Assembly: GCA_014706295.1 (NCBI GenBank)
Contig: JACSVZ010000002.1
Location: 20,134,494-20,198,493, forward strand
DNA from: Lycocorax pyrrhopterus obiensis
Taxonomy: Eukaryota; Chordata; Aves; Passeriformes; Paradisaeidae
Reading direction: 5' to 3'
Length of the DNA stretch: 64,000 nucleotides
Shown: positions 22,401 through 33,159 of the stretch, piece by piece
Position numbering within the stretch: the stretch's first letter is position 1
How the letters are laid out: every line of letters begins with the position of its first letter
Notes under the pieces: generated by a model
The model's database searches: none
What the model saw: only the letters and a program-made list of their open reading frames with translations
What the model was told of the DNA's origin: nothing
Made by a program: the position numbers and the translations under genes

Positions 22401-25400
22401 CATCCCCTCCTCTTGCATTTTGATCTAAAGATCAGTTGTCAAGAGAAAACTTAAGCCATCACAACCATCTGCTGTGTAAAGTCAGAAACCATATTGCTGT
22501 TGAGTAAGTAACATACACAGGAAATGACAGAACTGGACCCAAAAAGTGAGTGGACACAACACATTCTTGGAATACGATTCCATTGAGAGCCAGTGAACAC
22601 GCATTAAATAGAGCTTAGGAACAGTACCACAGCTGCAGTTTTTGTGCCAGTATTCATGGACAATAAACTGTTATGTGGAAGGATATCACCGCACACTTGC
22701 TTTGTGCTTGTATTTCTCTCTATTTCTGCTACTGGCTAATATTGCAAACAGCTAAATAAATCTTTGATCTAATTAGGTACAGCATGTTTTATGTCAAGTG
22801 ATAAATTAATAGATGAGGGAAAGAAACAGAAGAAAAGGAGATACACACCAAGTTCTCCACCTTTCAAAGTTAGCTTAAAGGCTGATATAAAACATAACTC
22901 CCAGGAAGCGTCGTGGTGCTAAGCTGCCCCTAAGCCCCCTTCAGGGCTTAGAGATCCCTCTGCAAAATCTTCCAGGGAAGGAGGTTGGTGTTAAATATAC
23001 TTCAAGTTTCCTTTTCATTCCTTTTATGTTTTTCTCTTTTAACTCTGGTTCTGTTCTTGTGATCAAGGACTTAGCTTTCCCTCTGGTAAAATAAAATGCA
23101 AACTCTCGTGTTAGCGCACAAATTTCCCAGAAACATCAAACCCAAATGTGGGGTACTAAGCGCAACCACTCCCTTTATATTACTGTACACAGGAGAAAAA
23201 AATGCACAAGGAACTGCTGTGCATTTTCACTAAACTACATAGGTCACTACAGATGTTTGTACTGTCAAGTCCCAGGTTATAGGAAGGAGTTTTCCCTACA
23301 GCATTAAACTGTGCTTTCAACCATGAACTAGGCAGCTGAGGGACAGCCCAAGACAGCAGGAACTGCCCAGGAAGTTACATTATCTCTGCAAACAGAGACT
23401 TCAGCTGATAGTGTTATTTTATTTTCCTCCCTAATATAATCCAGTCCATTTTTCCCATTATTATTTCCTTAATATTCTCCATGAGTCAAGGACATGATAT
23501 ACTCTACTTTTAAACCTCATTTTGCCCATAATCAGAAGCTGCAGTAGACACTGCACTTCCTGTTTAAATTCACTGTATAGCTAATGCCAGTATCTCGTTT
23601 TGAAAAGTTTCATTTTCAACACAGAACATATTTGTGAAAGTACTATTTTTCAAAAGTAGAATATGGAGACCAAAGAGTCTTAATATTTTTTGACAGGGCA
23701 ATACCACTGACTGCACTTCAGATCAGCTGTTCTGCTAAAAAAGAAAATTATTTTTCAAAGCATCTACTGCTATATGAGTTATCAAGCACAGAATGACTTA
23801 CAAATGATTGCTAAAATGCAGTCTTGGCAACGCAAATGCCATCTTTGATAAAAGGGCAGAAATGGAAATGGTTCTTAAAAAACATGCAGGTACCTTGAAG
23901 GGCTGGAGAAAGATCACGACTTTTCCTCCTGGCTCACTGGGCTCCTGGTCCACTCCTCACAGTTAGCAGGGCAATCGCTGCAGGGCCCCAGAAGATAAAT
24001 TGGTGGCTACTCTCATGGGACAGTACTCCTGGCTCCCCTTAGTGGAGTCTAATGCATTGACATGCCTGGACCATTCTCCTGAACCAAAGCCAACTGCCTT
24101 GGAGTTGCCAAGTCCATAGTATTAAACTAACTCTCCTCCCCTTCGAAAGAGGATGGTCGAATCCAAACTGACCCACAGAATTACCACCTGGCCTGTGCTG
24201 TCTAACAAGTGACACCGAAGAGCTGCCTGGAAGTCTGAGAGCTAGTCCTGGCCAAAGGCACACCAGGGACTGTTCTGACAGCTCTACAGAGTTGTGCTCC
24301 TTTGCCAGGAAACTTCTGATGCTGGTCAGCTCCCACTTACGGAAACAGTCTTAGTGCTAGACAGCTTCAGTAACTCCTATAGGCAAAGCCACACCCCAGT
24401 TACGGCCACAAATGTATTTTAAAATGCCTTTGGGTGATTGTTTCACCATAATTTCTAAGCCAACTCAATTATTTCTATTTTATATCCTCACCTGCTCATT
24501 TAGAGTTTTCTTTTAAAAGACAGACTCTCATTCCCCCAGCTGGCAGGGCCAGGATATCAGCTGCCCATGGAGTACCTCACATCTCTTAAAGGCTTTGATA
24601 ATTTCTGTCAAATTTGAGCACAGCTAATATCAACTTATTTCTGTTCTGAACCTTCTTACTATTTCATTTCTTAGTTAATTATTTCCATAGAGATTTGATA
24701 ATGTATATGAAAGGAAATTTACAAAACGAAACAAAATTGTGTTGGATGCAGCACAGTCATTTAAATGCCTCGTTGGTTTAATGGAGTTGGTGTTTGTTTA
24801 AGACCTGAGTTATATACACATCTTGGCATTTTACACACAGATTTTACCACATCTCCAGGCATTTTACACACAGCTTTATGTTTGCTGATAACATCCATTA
24901 AGAAAAATACATATTTATCTTTCTGCAAATGGGTTTATTTCTATAAACCTCTTTAAGAGAAATTTTCCCTGATACAGACCCCCCACCACCACTGCTTCCC
25001 TTCTCATCGCCTTTCCACACAAAATTTCATTAACTTTTCGACACAGGAAATATTCAAATCAGTATAACAAAATACAGATTAAAGCACACGTTCACTTGGG
25101 ATCATCTGCACAGAATTTCAAACTTCATGGCTCCCCAAGACTGTGCCCGCTCCTGTACAGCTGCAGTGAAGAGGTTTGGGTGTGGGGTTTTTTTTTTTGT
25201 TTTTTATTCTTGGCCGATAAAAGATTTCAGTTGCACAGCAAATCAAACATATGAAATCTGTGCACTTCAGCTCCAGACAGTGGTCTGAATCAGAAAGTAA
25301 TCAGAGACAGGAATTAAGGGAATGATTTTGTGTCCCAGATCTGGGGAATACACAGGATTGCTGGGCAGCATTTAGACAAGAGGCTGCAGAAAGAAGCTTC

Positions 25401-27240
25401 TAGAAAAGAGAAATAAAAACACAACACCAAAACAAAACAGAACACAAAACTCCCATTTGCTATTTCTGGTACATAACATATTTTGGGATTAGCTCATGAT
25501 GCAGAGAGGTGAAAAGAAATAATGTGAATTATAAAAACAATTAGGCTTCTTACATAACAGAGATAAAAGAAGGGGAGGGGATTAAGGAAGAAAAGAGAAT
25601 GAATCAAACGCAAGTATTTTCTAAAAGAGCATATTTTACTACAGGAGCAATTTTGAATCTGATGCATGGCTGCAGCTTGTTCAGTGCTGCTCTGCCCACC
25701 CAACACCCTCTGCCCACCCCGCAGCTGAGACTCAGCGACGGAGGAGGGACACCCCTTTGCCAGCTCCTGGATGGTAAAAAAACCATGGAATTAATCTTTT
25801 ACACCTCTTCCTTAAAATATTAGAAACTAAAACAAATTTGTAGACTGAATTCCCAATTGTTACATATTTGTTTCATTAATAGCACACAGAAGTCAGAGAT
25901 GAAGCACTCTTTATCAGACTGTGTTGTCTTCCGTGTTCTGTGCAAATGTTGTTGGCAACAAAGAAAAACAGAAGAGTTTTGTGGTGTCTGACAGCAATGA
26001 ACCCTGAGTTAAAGATATTAAACCAGTATTCTCAATTACCACTTCAGTACATCTCAAAATATTGAAAGGCCAACTACAGCTCCTTAATGGAATATCTATA
26101 AATCAGATGAATTTTTAAGGACTTGATTGTTCTGATAACTTCTGTTTTACATGATAACTTCTGCACCAATCTTTTTTCATCCACCTTTTTATTCAGCCAG
26201 CTGTTACCCAAGCTGACTTAAAAGCTCACCTTCAAATCTGGTTTAATTTTTTCTGTATTATTGTTCCCTTCTACCTCTATGTTGTTTGTTGCTCTCACCA
26301 TATTTTGACTTTTTTTTTCTAACCAATATGATTTTCCTTCCTTCTTTTAAGCCATTCAAGCTCAACTTATTCTATTGTTCTCTATTGGTGCTCCTAGAAA
26401 AAACAAACAAAAAACCGACAAGTAACCCCCTGATCTAAATCTTATTTTCTTAAAACACCCTGAAAATAATAATTTAATCAAACAGTAGCATAACTTTTGT
26501 TTTAAAGACCTGAACCTTACCTGAGAACTGGCAGGAAATACAGTTTCCTCAAAAAAAAATTATTAATTCTTTTTTCCTTATGAAATCCAGTAGAGCTAAA
26601 TAAAGATCCATTACTTCCAAAAATTATTTCTGTTGTAAATCTATTAGATCAGCCCTGACAAAAATGAATTTGCAATGAAGAATATAAATAATTCAGGTAC
26701 ATGGAAAAGTCAGGTCATTTGGAAGGTGCTACATCTCTAGTATTTTTGGTTTAAAGCTGCTTTACAGGACATTTTGTGACAGACACCTTTTGATGGAGAG
26801 TTCAAAGCCCCCCCCTCTCCTTTGTCATGTATTTCTCATCTCCTGATATGCTTCCTCATCAGTCTGTGTGAGAAAGTGCACGAGAGAAAGGAAAGACTCT
26901 GGTATCAGTTTGCTACCACCGAGCCCAGTACAGCCATGAAACAGGTCATGTAAAAGGCTGCAAAACTACCAGTTTTGTTTTGGTTTAAACTGAGATAGAA
27001 AGGTATTCTTGCTAGTAAGCAGCATCATTTCAATTTCACCCCTTCTTTGAAAGGTGGGGTTACATAAAGGAAGCAGAATGCTACGATTCTCTTCATAAAA
27101 AATCCCCAAACCAACAACATGGGCCACTGAGGGAAATTCCCACAGCGAGCAGAAAAATCAACTTTTCCTTACATTTGTTATTTTCACAGTTTACTCCTTA
27201 TCTTGCTGTGAGAGGAAATTCAAGCGCAGTCACATTTCAA
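13417..27240. other. Long AT-rich stretch, no firm gene
   Basis: About 14 kb with no recognised transposable element. A moderately GC-rich part at 14570-15070 holds several CpGs and an exact CArG-type box at 14736-14745. Poly-T runs lie near 16190 and 25187. A 16-bp direct repeat occurs at 24825-24840 and 24858-24873. Several splice-bounded open segments exist (for example 14052-14135 minus and the region just left of 18200 minus), but they are no more frequent than chance predicts. Confidence 0.35.
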
Positions 27241-27249
27241 GCAATCATT

Positions 27250-27570
27250 TTGAGCCAGAGCTCAGTCCCTTGCCCACGCCATCCCCCGCTGCGGCCGAGG
27301 CCAGGCTCAGGGGCACAAAGGGAGGGTCCGGCTGCGGTGCCCAGCCTGTCCCTCAGCAGAGCCGGCAGCAGGCAGGGGCTCGTCCTGCCACCGCTGCGCC
27401 CACGAGAGGAGCGCGCTGCCCACCGCCCGGGCTGCCTCTCACGGATTGCTTCTTCCTAAGGAGATTTAGGCGGTTTGCGTCAATCAAGGATTTAACACAA
27501 GACATAAACGCCGTCCGCTCTTAACACAAACAAACAGATGCCAGCACCTTTCCTGACGAGCCGAGGGTGC
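27250..27570. promoter_or_regulatory. Small CpG-rich patch
   Basis: About 300 bp with many CpGs (for example GCTGCGGCCGAGG, GAGCGCGCTGCC and CCGCCCGGGC) stands out from AT-rich flanks. No repeat signature is present. No strong splice donor follows on either strand within a few hundred bases. It could be a small promoter, an enhancer or a single-exon transcript. Open frames of 84 to 94 codons here look like GC-rich chance frames. Confidence 0.4.
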
Positions 27571-30500
27571 GTGGCCGGCTGGCAAAAAGTTAGCGATTTT
27601 TTGTGTATTCTCCTCTTTTATTACCTAATCTTATCAGTTAATCACAAGACTGATTTCTCTACAGTAGCAAAAAAAGTACTTAAAACCTATGAAGGCAGGT
27701 ATAAATAAAAGGGGAATCCTTACGAAAAACAATGTTAAAATTCCTGAATTACTTACAGAGTATGAAAACCATTAACAGAGTAAACATGGGCAGCCAGTAA
27801 ACATTTTTCCAGTGCCAATTGTCGAAATAAGGAAATAGATAGAACTCAAATAATGAGCTACTGTGTAAGGCTTAAGCCTTGGTCCACGAAGTAAAGTATT
27901 TCTACATCAAAACTTCAGAAAAAATTTGCATTCACAAATTACAGGGCTTCAAGTCTTGTCAGATTTTTTTCCAGTAAATTGTATTAGTATTCAGTTAATC
28001 TTGCTATTCGATATTACTAATAATTATCATTAATATGAAATATATAAAAGATTTAATTAAATATCTTGAGTTTCGGTGTGTCAAGTTGAAAAATTAGCAA
28101 AAAACCAGCCTGATTTTAGAAGCAATAGCTTCTGCTTTTTAAACCTGGCCATGTTCAACCACATACTAGCAAACCGAACAATTACATAACAGAATTATGA
28201 AGTTAAAAACTGGCCTAATCATTGCACAATGAACTTCAGGAAATTATCATGAAATTAGCAGTTTGCCAGATGTCCTGCAGAAGGCAGACAAGGAAACATC
28301 CCTTCCCCCCAAATGATCTGTCATCCAGCAGCCAGGTACATTTTCCCTCCTCACTCCTCACCACCAGCACATCAACATTTTTCTCCCAGGCTAAAATGAA
28401 GGGACTTAAATACAGCTCACATATTGTTTTATTTCCTCATAAAATGATTCAAATACAAGTACCTCCTCTTTGCCCTGGATTTTCCTTTCAGGAAGCTGTT
28501 TGGTAGCTCCTACAGAACACCATTAAATTAGTCACAGTCATCCTTTTAGCCACAATTCCAAAAGTTCCCTTCATTATGACAGAAGCTTATTACAATTATA
28601 TCACCTCTTAGCACTTGAACTTTTGATCTGATTTTCTTAAAAATAGCAAAGAGTCCCAGTTAAAGAACATTATTGAAAATAACAGTATAAATGCTATTTA
28701 ATCAGCTTAATTTTCTTCTAGTCTCTTGAAGAAGTGGGCTGCGTGTTCTATTCTACATTCAGATTGACTCGAAGTTTAAAGCTGTGTCTGAGTAATTTCA
28801 TTCTGGCACTGTCAAATAGCAATTCAGGAAGCATGCAAAACATCATGCTAACATTTTCAGGTAAAGCTTGTCCATCTTAACTTCCCGTGTTCTTCTGCTT
28901 ACAGGTTTTGGGAGTCAAATCCAAAACTTTCCACCCTCAACTTCTTTCTCGCTTTCTATGCCCCTTCAGAAGCAGGGAGGGTTGTGGGACCCGGCGAACT
29001 GCCTCACAGGCTCAGCACCTATTCTTCACTTGTGGCTTCCTCAGGAGCCTCCCTGCCTTTTTGGAAAACCCCATGTAAACAGCATTCAATTATGTTCTAA
29101 GGATGTTTTCATAAACCTTCAAAACTCTAGGTCCTGCTCAAGGGGTAATATTGCCCAATTTCTTACACAAAATTAAAATCAGATATATTTCTCTTGAAAA
29201 CAGGGTCCCAAACATATCTTAAATTTCAGAAAACAAAGAAAATGCTGGTACTTTGTAGAATGACTTTGTTAACACACGATCTGATTATCTTTTATTTTCT
29301 TTTTTTAAGTCAAAAGGGTATGAGCCTACTTCTACCTGGAAATAAATAATGTAACATGAAAATGAAAATATATATGCCACAGAGATTTAAAAAAGTAAAA
29401 TGGCAATCGCTGGGACAGCTCTTGTCCTCACTTATGCTCACTCAATCCTAATTAACACCGGCAGAATTTGGCCCGCTGTACAAACCCCATCTAATCCCCG
29501 CACTGTAGTCTGCCACGCCAGAAGGTTATTCCTTGAAACACTCCCCAGTAAGCCGGATAATTCTAGAAATGACATTTCAATGCCACCGAATCAGTTTGCC
29601 CAGTGCTACGATTTAATTTCTAAGCCTTTTCCACTTGGCTGTACTTGTATTACAACATAGAAATGGTGACAATGAAATCTTTTTTAGAAAGAAATCAGAA
29701 GCAACTACAAGTATTTTTGCCTGTAGATTGGGACACTCATTTGGAAATCACTGAGCCTTTGCAAGGGCAGCATCACCCCTCATTTACTGTTATGTATACA
29801 AGGTCCCTCACAAATTACAAAATACAAGCAGAACAGTTAGAAAGACAGTAACAGAGAGCCAGAGAATCATCTAACGAGTAAGATAAAAATAACAAACCCG
29901 TTTGCTTCATGTCTTAGGACTGTGTTTAAAATGAGACACTGGAGCAGCAAGAGCAGAGCAGCAAGAACAGAGCAGCTGTTTTTACAGTATTTAGCTCCTG
30001 GCTCCCAGAAAAAGGGCCTGTGAGGGCAGAGGAACATAAGGAAAAGTGATGGGCTGACTATCCCAGAGGCTGCTGGAGCAGAACTGGGGAGAGTTTAGAT
30101 TTGGTTGCATCATTTGTCCCAAGGCTGACAGCTGCAGAGGCCATTTTGCACCTCCTTGCCTGAGCTGCACTTACAGCTCACTACCTATAACCCTGGATTT
30201 AAGAGTGAGGGTTTACCATAGAAAACTAAGATGTAAATAAAACTAGATCCTGCAAACAAATTGGTCTTCTCTAAATGGAAATAATTTTTCTAAATATTTA
30301 CAGGTTCAGGTCCTTGCTGTGCTGACACTATAATCTATGTGGAAAAAGGGCAATCTGCACTGGTTCTGTTTCTGGGGAAAAGTACTCTGTTTTCCCGTTT
30401 ATGCCATGTAGGGATTAAACAGGGCCAGCTTCTCTACCAAGTCCAGGGTTTGTGCTCTTTGGCAGCCTGGCTTTATCAGCTTCATGTCCAGCTGCCTATG

Positions 30501-30840
30501 CAGGTGAGGAGGAGCTCACCCAGTGGCACTTTCTTTTTCTGCACAGCTCTGAAAAATGGGCAGCTCAGCAAGGCTGAGAGAAGACACTACTTTACCTGAT
30601 ACTAAAGCTAGGAACTCCCAATTATGCAGATAAATACACCTATACTTTTCAGGATATTCATGTCTTCATCACATAACATACATGAGTGACACAGCTTTTC
30701 ATTTTCACTGATGCCCCTCCTCAGAGCATCAGGGTACCATTTAAAGACCACAAATTTTTTTACAACTTAAATTCCACACAATTTCTTCACCTGTTTTCTA
30801 TTGTCTTGTTTAAAACACTCAAATTTAATATCCTTGGTGG
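27571..30840. other. Nothing firmly recognised
   Basis: AT-rich DNA. A good acceptor at 28904 (TTCTTCTGCTTACAG) is followed by overlapping open frames in two phases but no usable donor. 30412-30503 on the plus strand and 30520-30573 on the minus strand are both bounded by good splice sites and open, which shows how easily such segments arise. Confidence 0.3.
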
Positions 30841-31420
30841 TGCTGGTTTCAGCTGGGGTAGAGTTGATTTTCTCCACAGTGGCTGTCATGGGCCTGTGTT
30901 TTGGATTTGTGCTGAACACAGGGTTGATAACAGAGAGATGTTTTTGTTGTTGCTGAGCAGGGCTTACACAGAGCCAAGGCCTTTTCTGCTTTTTGTACTG
31001 CCACAAAGGCAATGGAGCTGGGGGTGCATGGGAGGCTGGGAGGAGACACAGCTGGGACAGGTGACCCAAAGTGACCAAAGGGATATTCCAGACCCTATGG
31101 CATCATGGTCAGGATATAAAGGTTGGGGAAGAAGGAGGAACAAGGGGATGTTTGGAGTGATGGTGTTTGTCTCCCCAAGTAACTGTTACACGTGATGGGC
31201 CCTGCTCTGCTGGGGATGGCTGAACACCTGCCTGCCCATGGGAAGCAGTGACTGAATTCCTTGTTTTGCTTTGCTTGTGTGTATGCTTTTCCTTTCCCTA
31301 TTAAACTGCTTTTATCTCAACCAACAAGTTATCTAAATTTTACCCGTCTAATTCTTTCCCTGATCTCTCCAGTGGGGGAGTGAGTGGGGCTTGGCTGCTG
31401 GTTGGGGTTAAACCATGACA
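30841..31420 (+). mobile_element. Solo LTR of an avian endogenous retrovirus
   Basis: The block begins TGCTGGTTTCAGCTGGGG and ends GGGGTTAAACCATGACA, giving the TG...CA ends expected of an LTR. In between are familiar landmarks of a common bird LTR family: GTGTTTTGGATTTGTGCTGA, a GGGAGG...GACACAGCTGGGACAG segment, AAAGGGATATTCCA, and a TATA-like GATATAAAG at about 31113-31121. An ATTAAA poly(A) signal lies at 31300-31305, just before CTGCTTTTATCTCAACC. No internal viral genes and no second LTR are next to it, so it is a recombined solo copy. I could not find an obvious short target duplication. The exact family name is not certain. Confidence 0.8.
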
Positions 31421-32406
31421 TTGATAAAAGTAACTTTTAACTCTGCCAGTCATGAGACCACTGGTTTTTAAATTTTTCTTTATGTTTCTTATTTTTCTCT
31501 TTTTTTTTTCTTTTCAAAGCAGAAATGTAAAAACCTTTTAAAAAACCCACAGTGCAGCAGCATAAGGAAATTCGTATCTGCTCCATAGTGCTCTATACTC
31601 CACCACACTCCCTTAAAGACAATTTTAGTAAGAAAACTAAGACTATCAAGTCAACCAAATATTTAAATATGCAGTTTTCTTCAATTCTGACAGATATCTT
31701 AACAGATATTAGAACAAATACTTAGGCATACATGTGTAACAAAACAGATTCTGATGGGTATTTAATTATTACATATTCAGCATGCACCACTTTTTTAAAG
31801 TTATCTCAGTAAATAAATTGCATTCAATAGCAAAATAATTTTCTAAGTTCTGCTAGAATACAGTTTTATAAACCATGAACCACAAAAGAACCCTAAATCT
31901 CAAACCTAACACTGAAACATTGAAAAACTTTTGGCATGCCCCTCACCACATCATATATCAGACCAACTATCTGTAAAAGACTTGGGGACTTGGGGCTTTT
32001 CCCTGTACCACCAACTGGCAACTGATGTTATACCATAAAACACTGTAGCCAGTTATAAATATTTCTGAAGCTCACCAAAATCCTTGGAAAGGGGACAGGT
32101 AAGCAAAAGTTGTGTGCAAAAGGATACAAAAATTCTTCAGAGCAGAGAAGGAAATAGGCTCCAAGAAGGTCATTTTGCTGGCAGTGGCAAGGCTGCTCTT
32201 CAGAGGAACTCAGGATGATGTTTCATCCTTGAACTTTGATACTACTACTTAATATCTTTTTCTTTTGTGTACAATTCAGACTAATCTGTTCAGATTTACT
32301 AAGGAAAATTTTAAAGACTTACTCTCTCACTTACTCTCTACTAAAATCTTTCAACATTCATCCTCAATCTGGGACAATACAATATTTGGAAGGATAAAAA
32401 CATTAC
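31421..32406. other. Nothing recognised
   Basis: AT-rich DNA between the solo LTR and a coding-like segment. It contains no recognised repeat and no convincing exon. Confidence 0.4.
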
Positions 32407-32787
32407 CTGCGCACAGCAGCGTAAGCTCACTGTATGGCAGGATTTTGTAGGAGGTGGAAGAGAAGAGCAGCTTAAGGAGCTGATTCTGCACCTCCCAGCA
32501 CAGACCACTGAGAGGCCCCAGAGACTCCCTGCCACAGCCACAGCCACTCTGGGCAGCCTCAACACCAGGCAGGAAGTATTGTTTAAGTTTTTCAAGCATG
32601 TATAAAAATGCAATTGAAACATCTCTCTCTGGAAATTCAGAGCCCGAAAAATACGACCTTATACTTTCCAAAACAGTTTTCAGCTCAGTGCTCTGCAGCC
32701 CATTGCCATATCGACATGGACACTCAATTTCAGCATGCCGTTTTGCTCTGAAATATATCCAATGATTTCATCTTTTCTCATGTCAAA
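32407..32787 (-). pseudogene. Coding-like exon with a reading-frame break
   Basis: A very good acceptor (TTTTCTCCTTTACATATAG) starts it and GCGCAG|GTAATG ends it, giving 381 bp. The first third reads well in one frame (pieces FDMRKDEIIGYISEQNGML and KLSVHVDMAMG) and then meets a stop. The rest reads well in the next frame (pieces LKTVLESIRSYFSGSEF, AFLYMLEKLKQYFLPGVE and LLKLLFSSTSYKILPYSE) with GC-ending codons to the donor. A single missing base in the GGG near 32700 would explain the switch. So it is either a real exon with a sequencing indel, an exon of a decaying gene, or a chance overlap of frames. The peptide is helix-rich and leucine-rich. I do not recognise the family. Confidence 0.35.
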
Positions 32788-33066
32788 CTATATGTAAAGG
32801 AGAAAATAGGACGCTCAATACAAAACAGGCATTAAATGACATCCCAAACTATAGATTTTGTAAGGGCTGAAATCTTCCTGGCACAATACAAAAAGGCACT
32901 GTGGAATGTTTTAAGGTTAGCATAATCCTAATATTTACTGTACAGCGTTTTTAGATTGAACTGTCCCAACCCTGAAGAAAGGATAATTCATGGCCAAGGT
33001 CAGAGAACAGACCTGCACAATCTCCCACCACAACATGCAGTGCTGATTGTATTTGGACACACTTAC

Positions 33067-33159
33067 CAGAGCTGGGCACTCAGGGTAATGAACACTGAAC
33101 ACAGAAAGGGAAGCACAACATCGCCCTTGGCCACATTTCCAGCCACCCCCCTGACTACA
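33067..33159 (-). CDS. Candidate internal coding exon
   Basis: An acceptor GTAACTCCTCAG and a near-ideal donor CTCTG|GTAAGT bound 93 bp. The best frame has 30 codons: VVRGVAGNVAK, then GDVVLPFLCS, then VFITLSAQL. This looks like a HEAT- or armadillo-type helical stretch, though that is only an impression. It starts with one base of a split codon and ends with two. Joined directly to the next candidate exon at 32787 it is out of phase by one base. The other frame consistent with that join (zero phase) reads less like protein. An alternative acceptor five bases further in (GTGTAG) is possible. Confidence 0.35.

Noticed and set aside
30412..30573. Two opposite-strand exon candidates with good splice sites
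   Set aside because: Both 30412-30503 (plus) and 30520-30573 (minus) look plausible, which mainly shows how often chance gives such segments. Neither has independent support.
30686..31195. 169-codon plus-strand open frame
   Set aside because: It runs into the LTR and has no coding character; LTRs of this type do not encode proteins.
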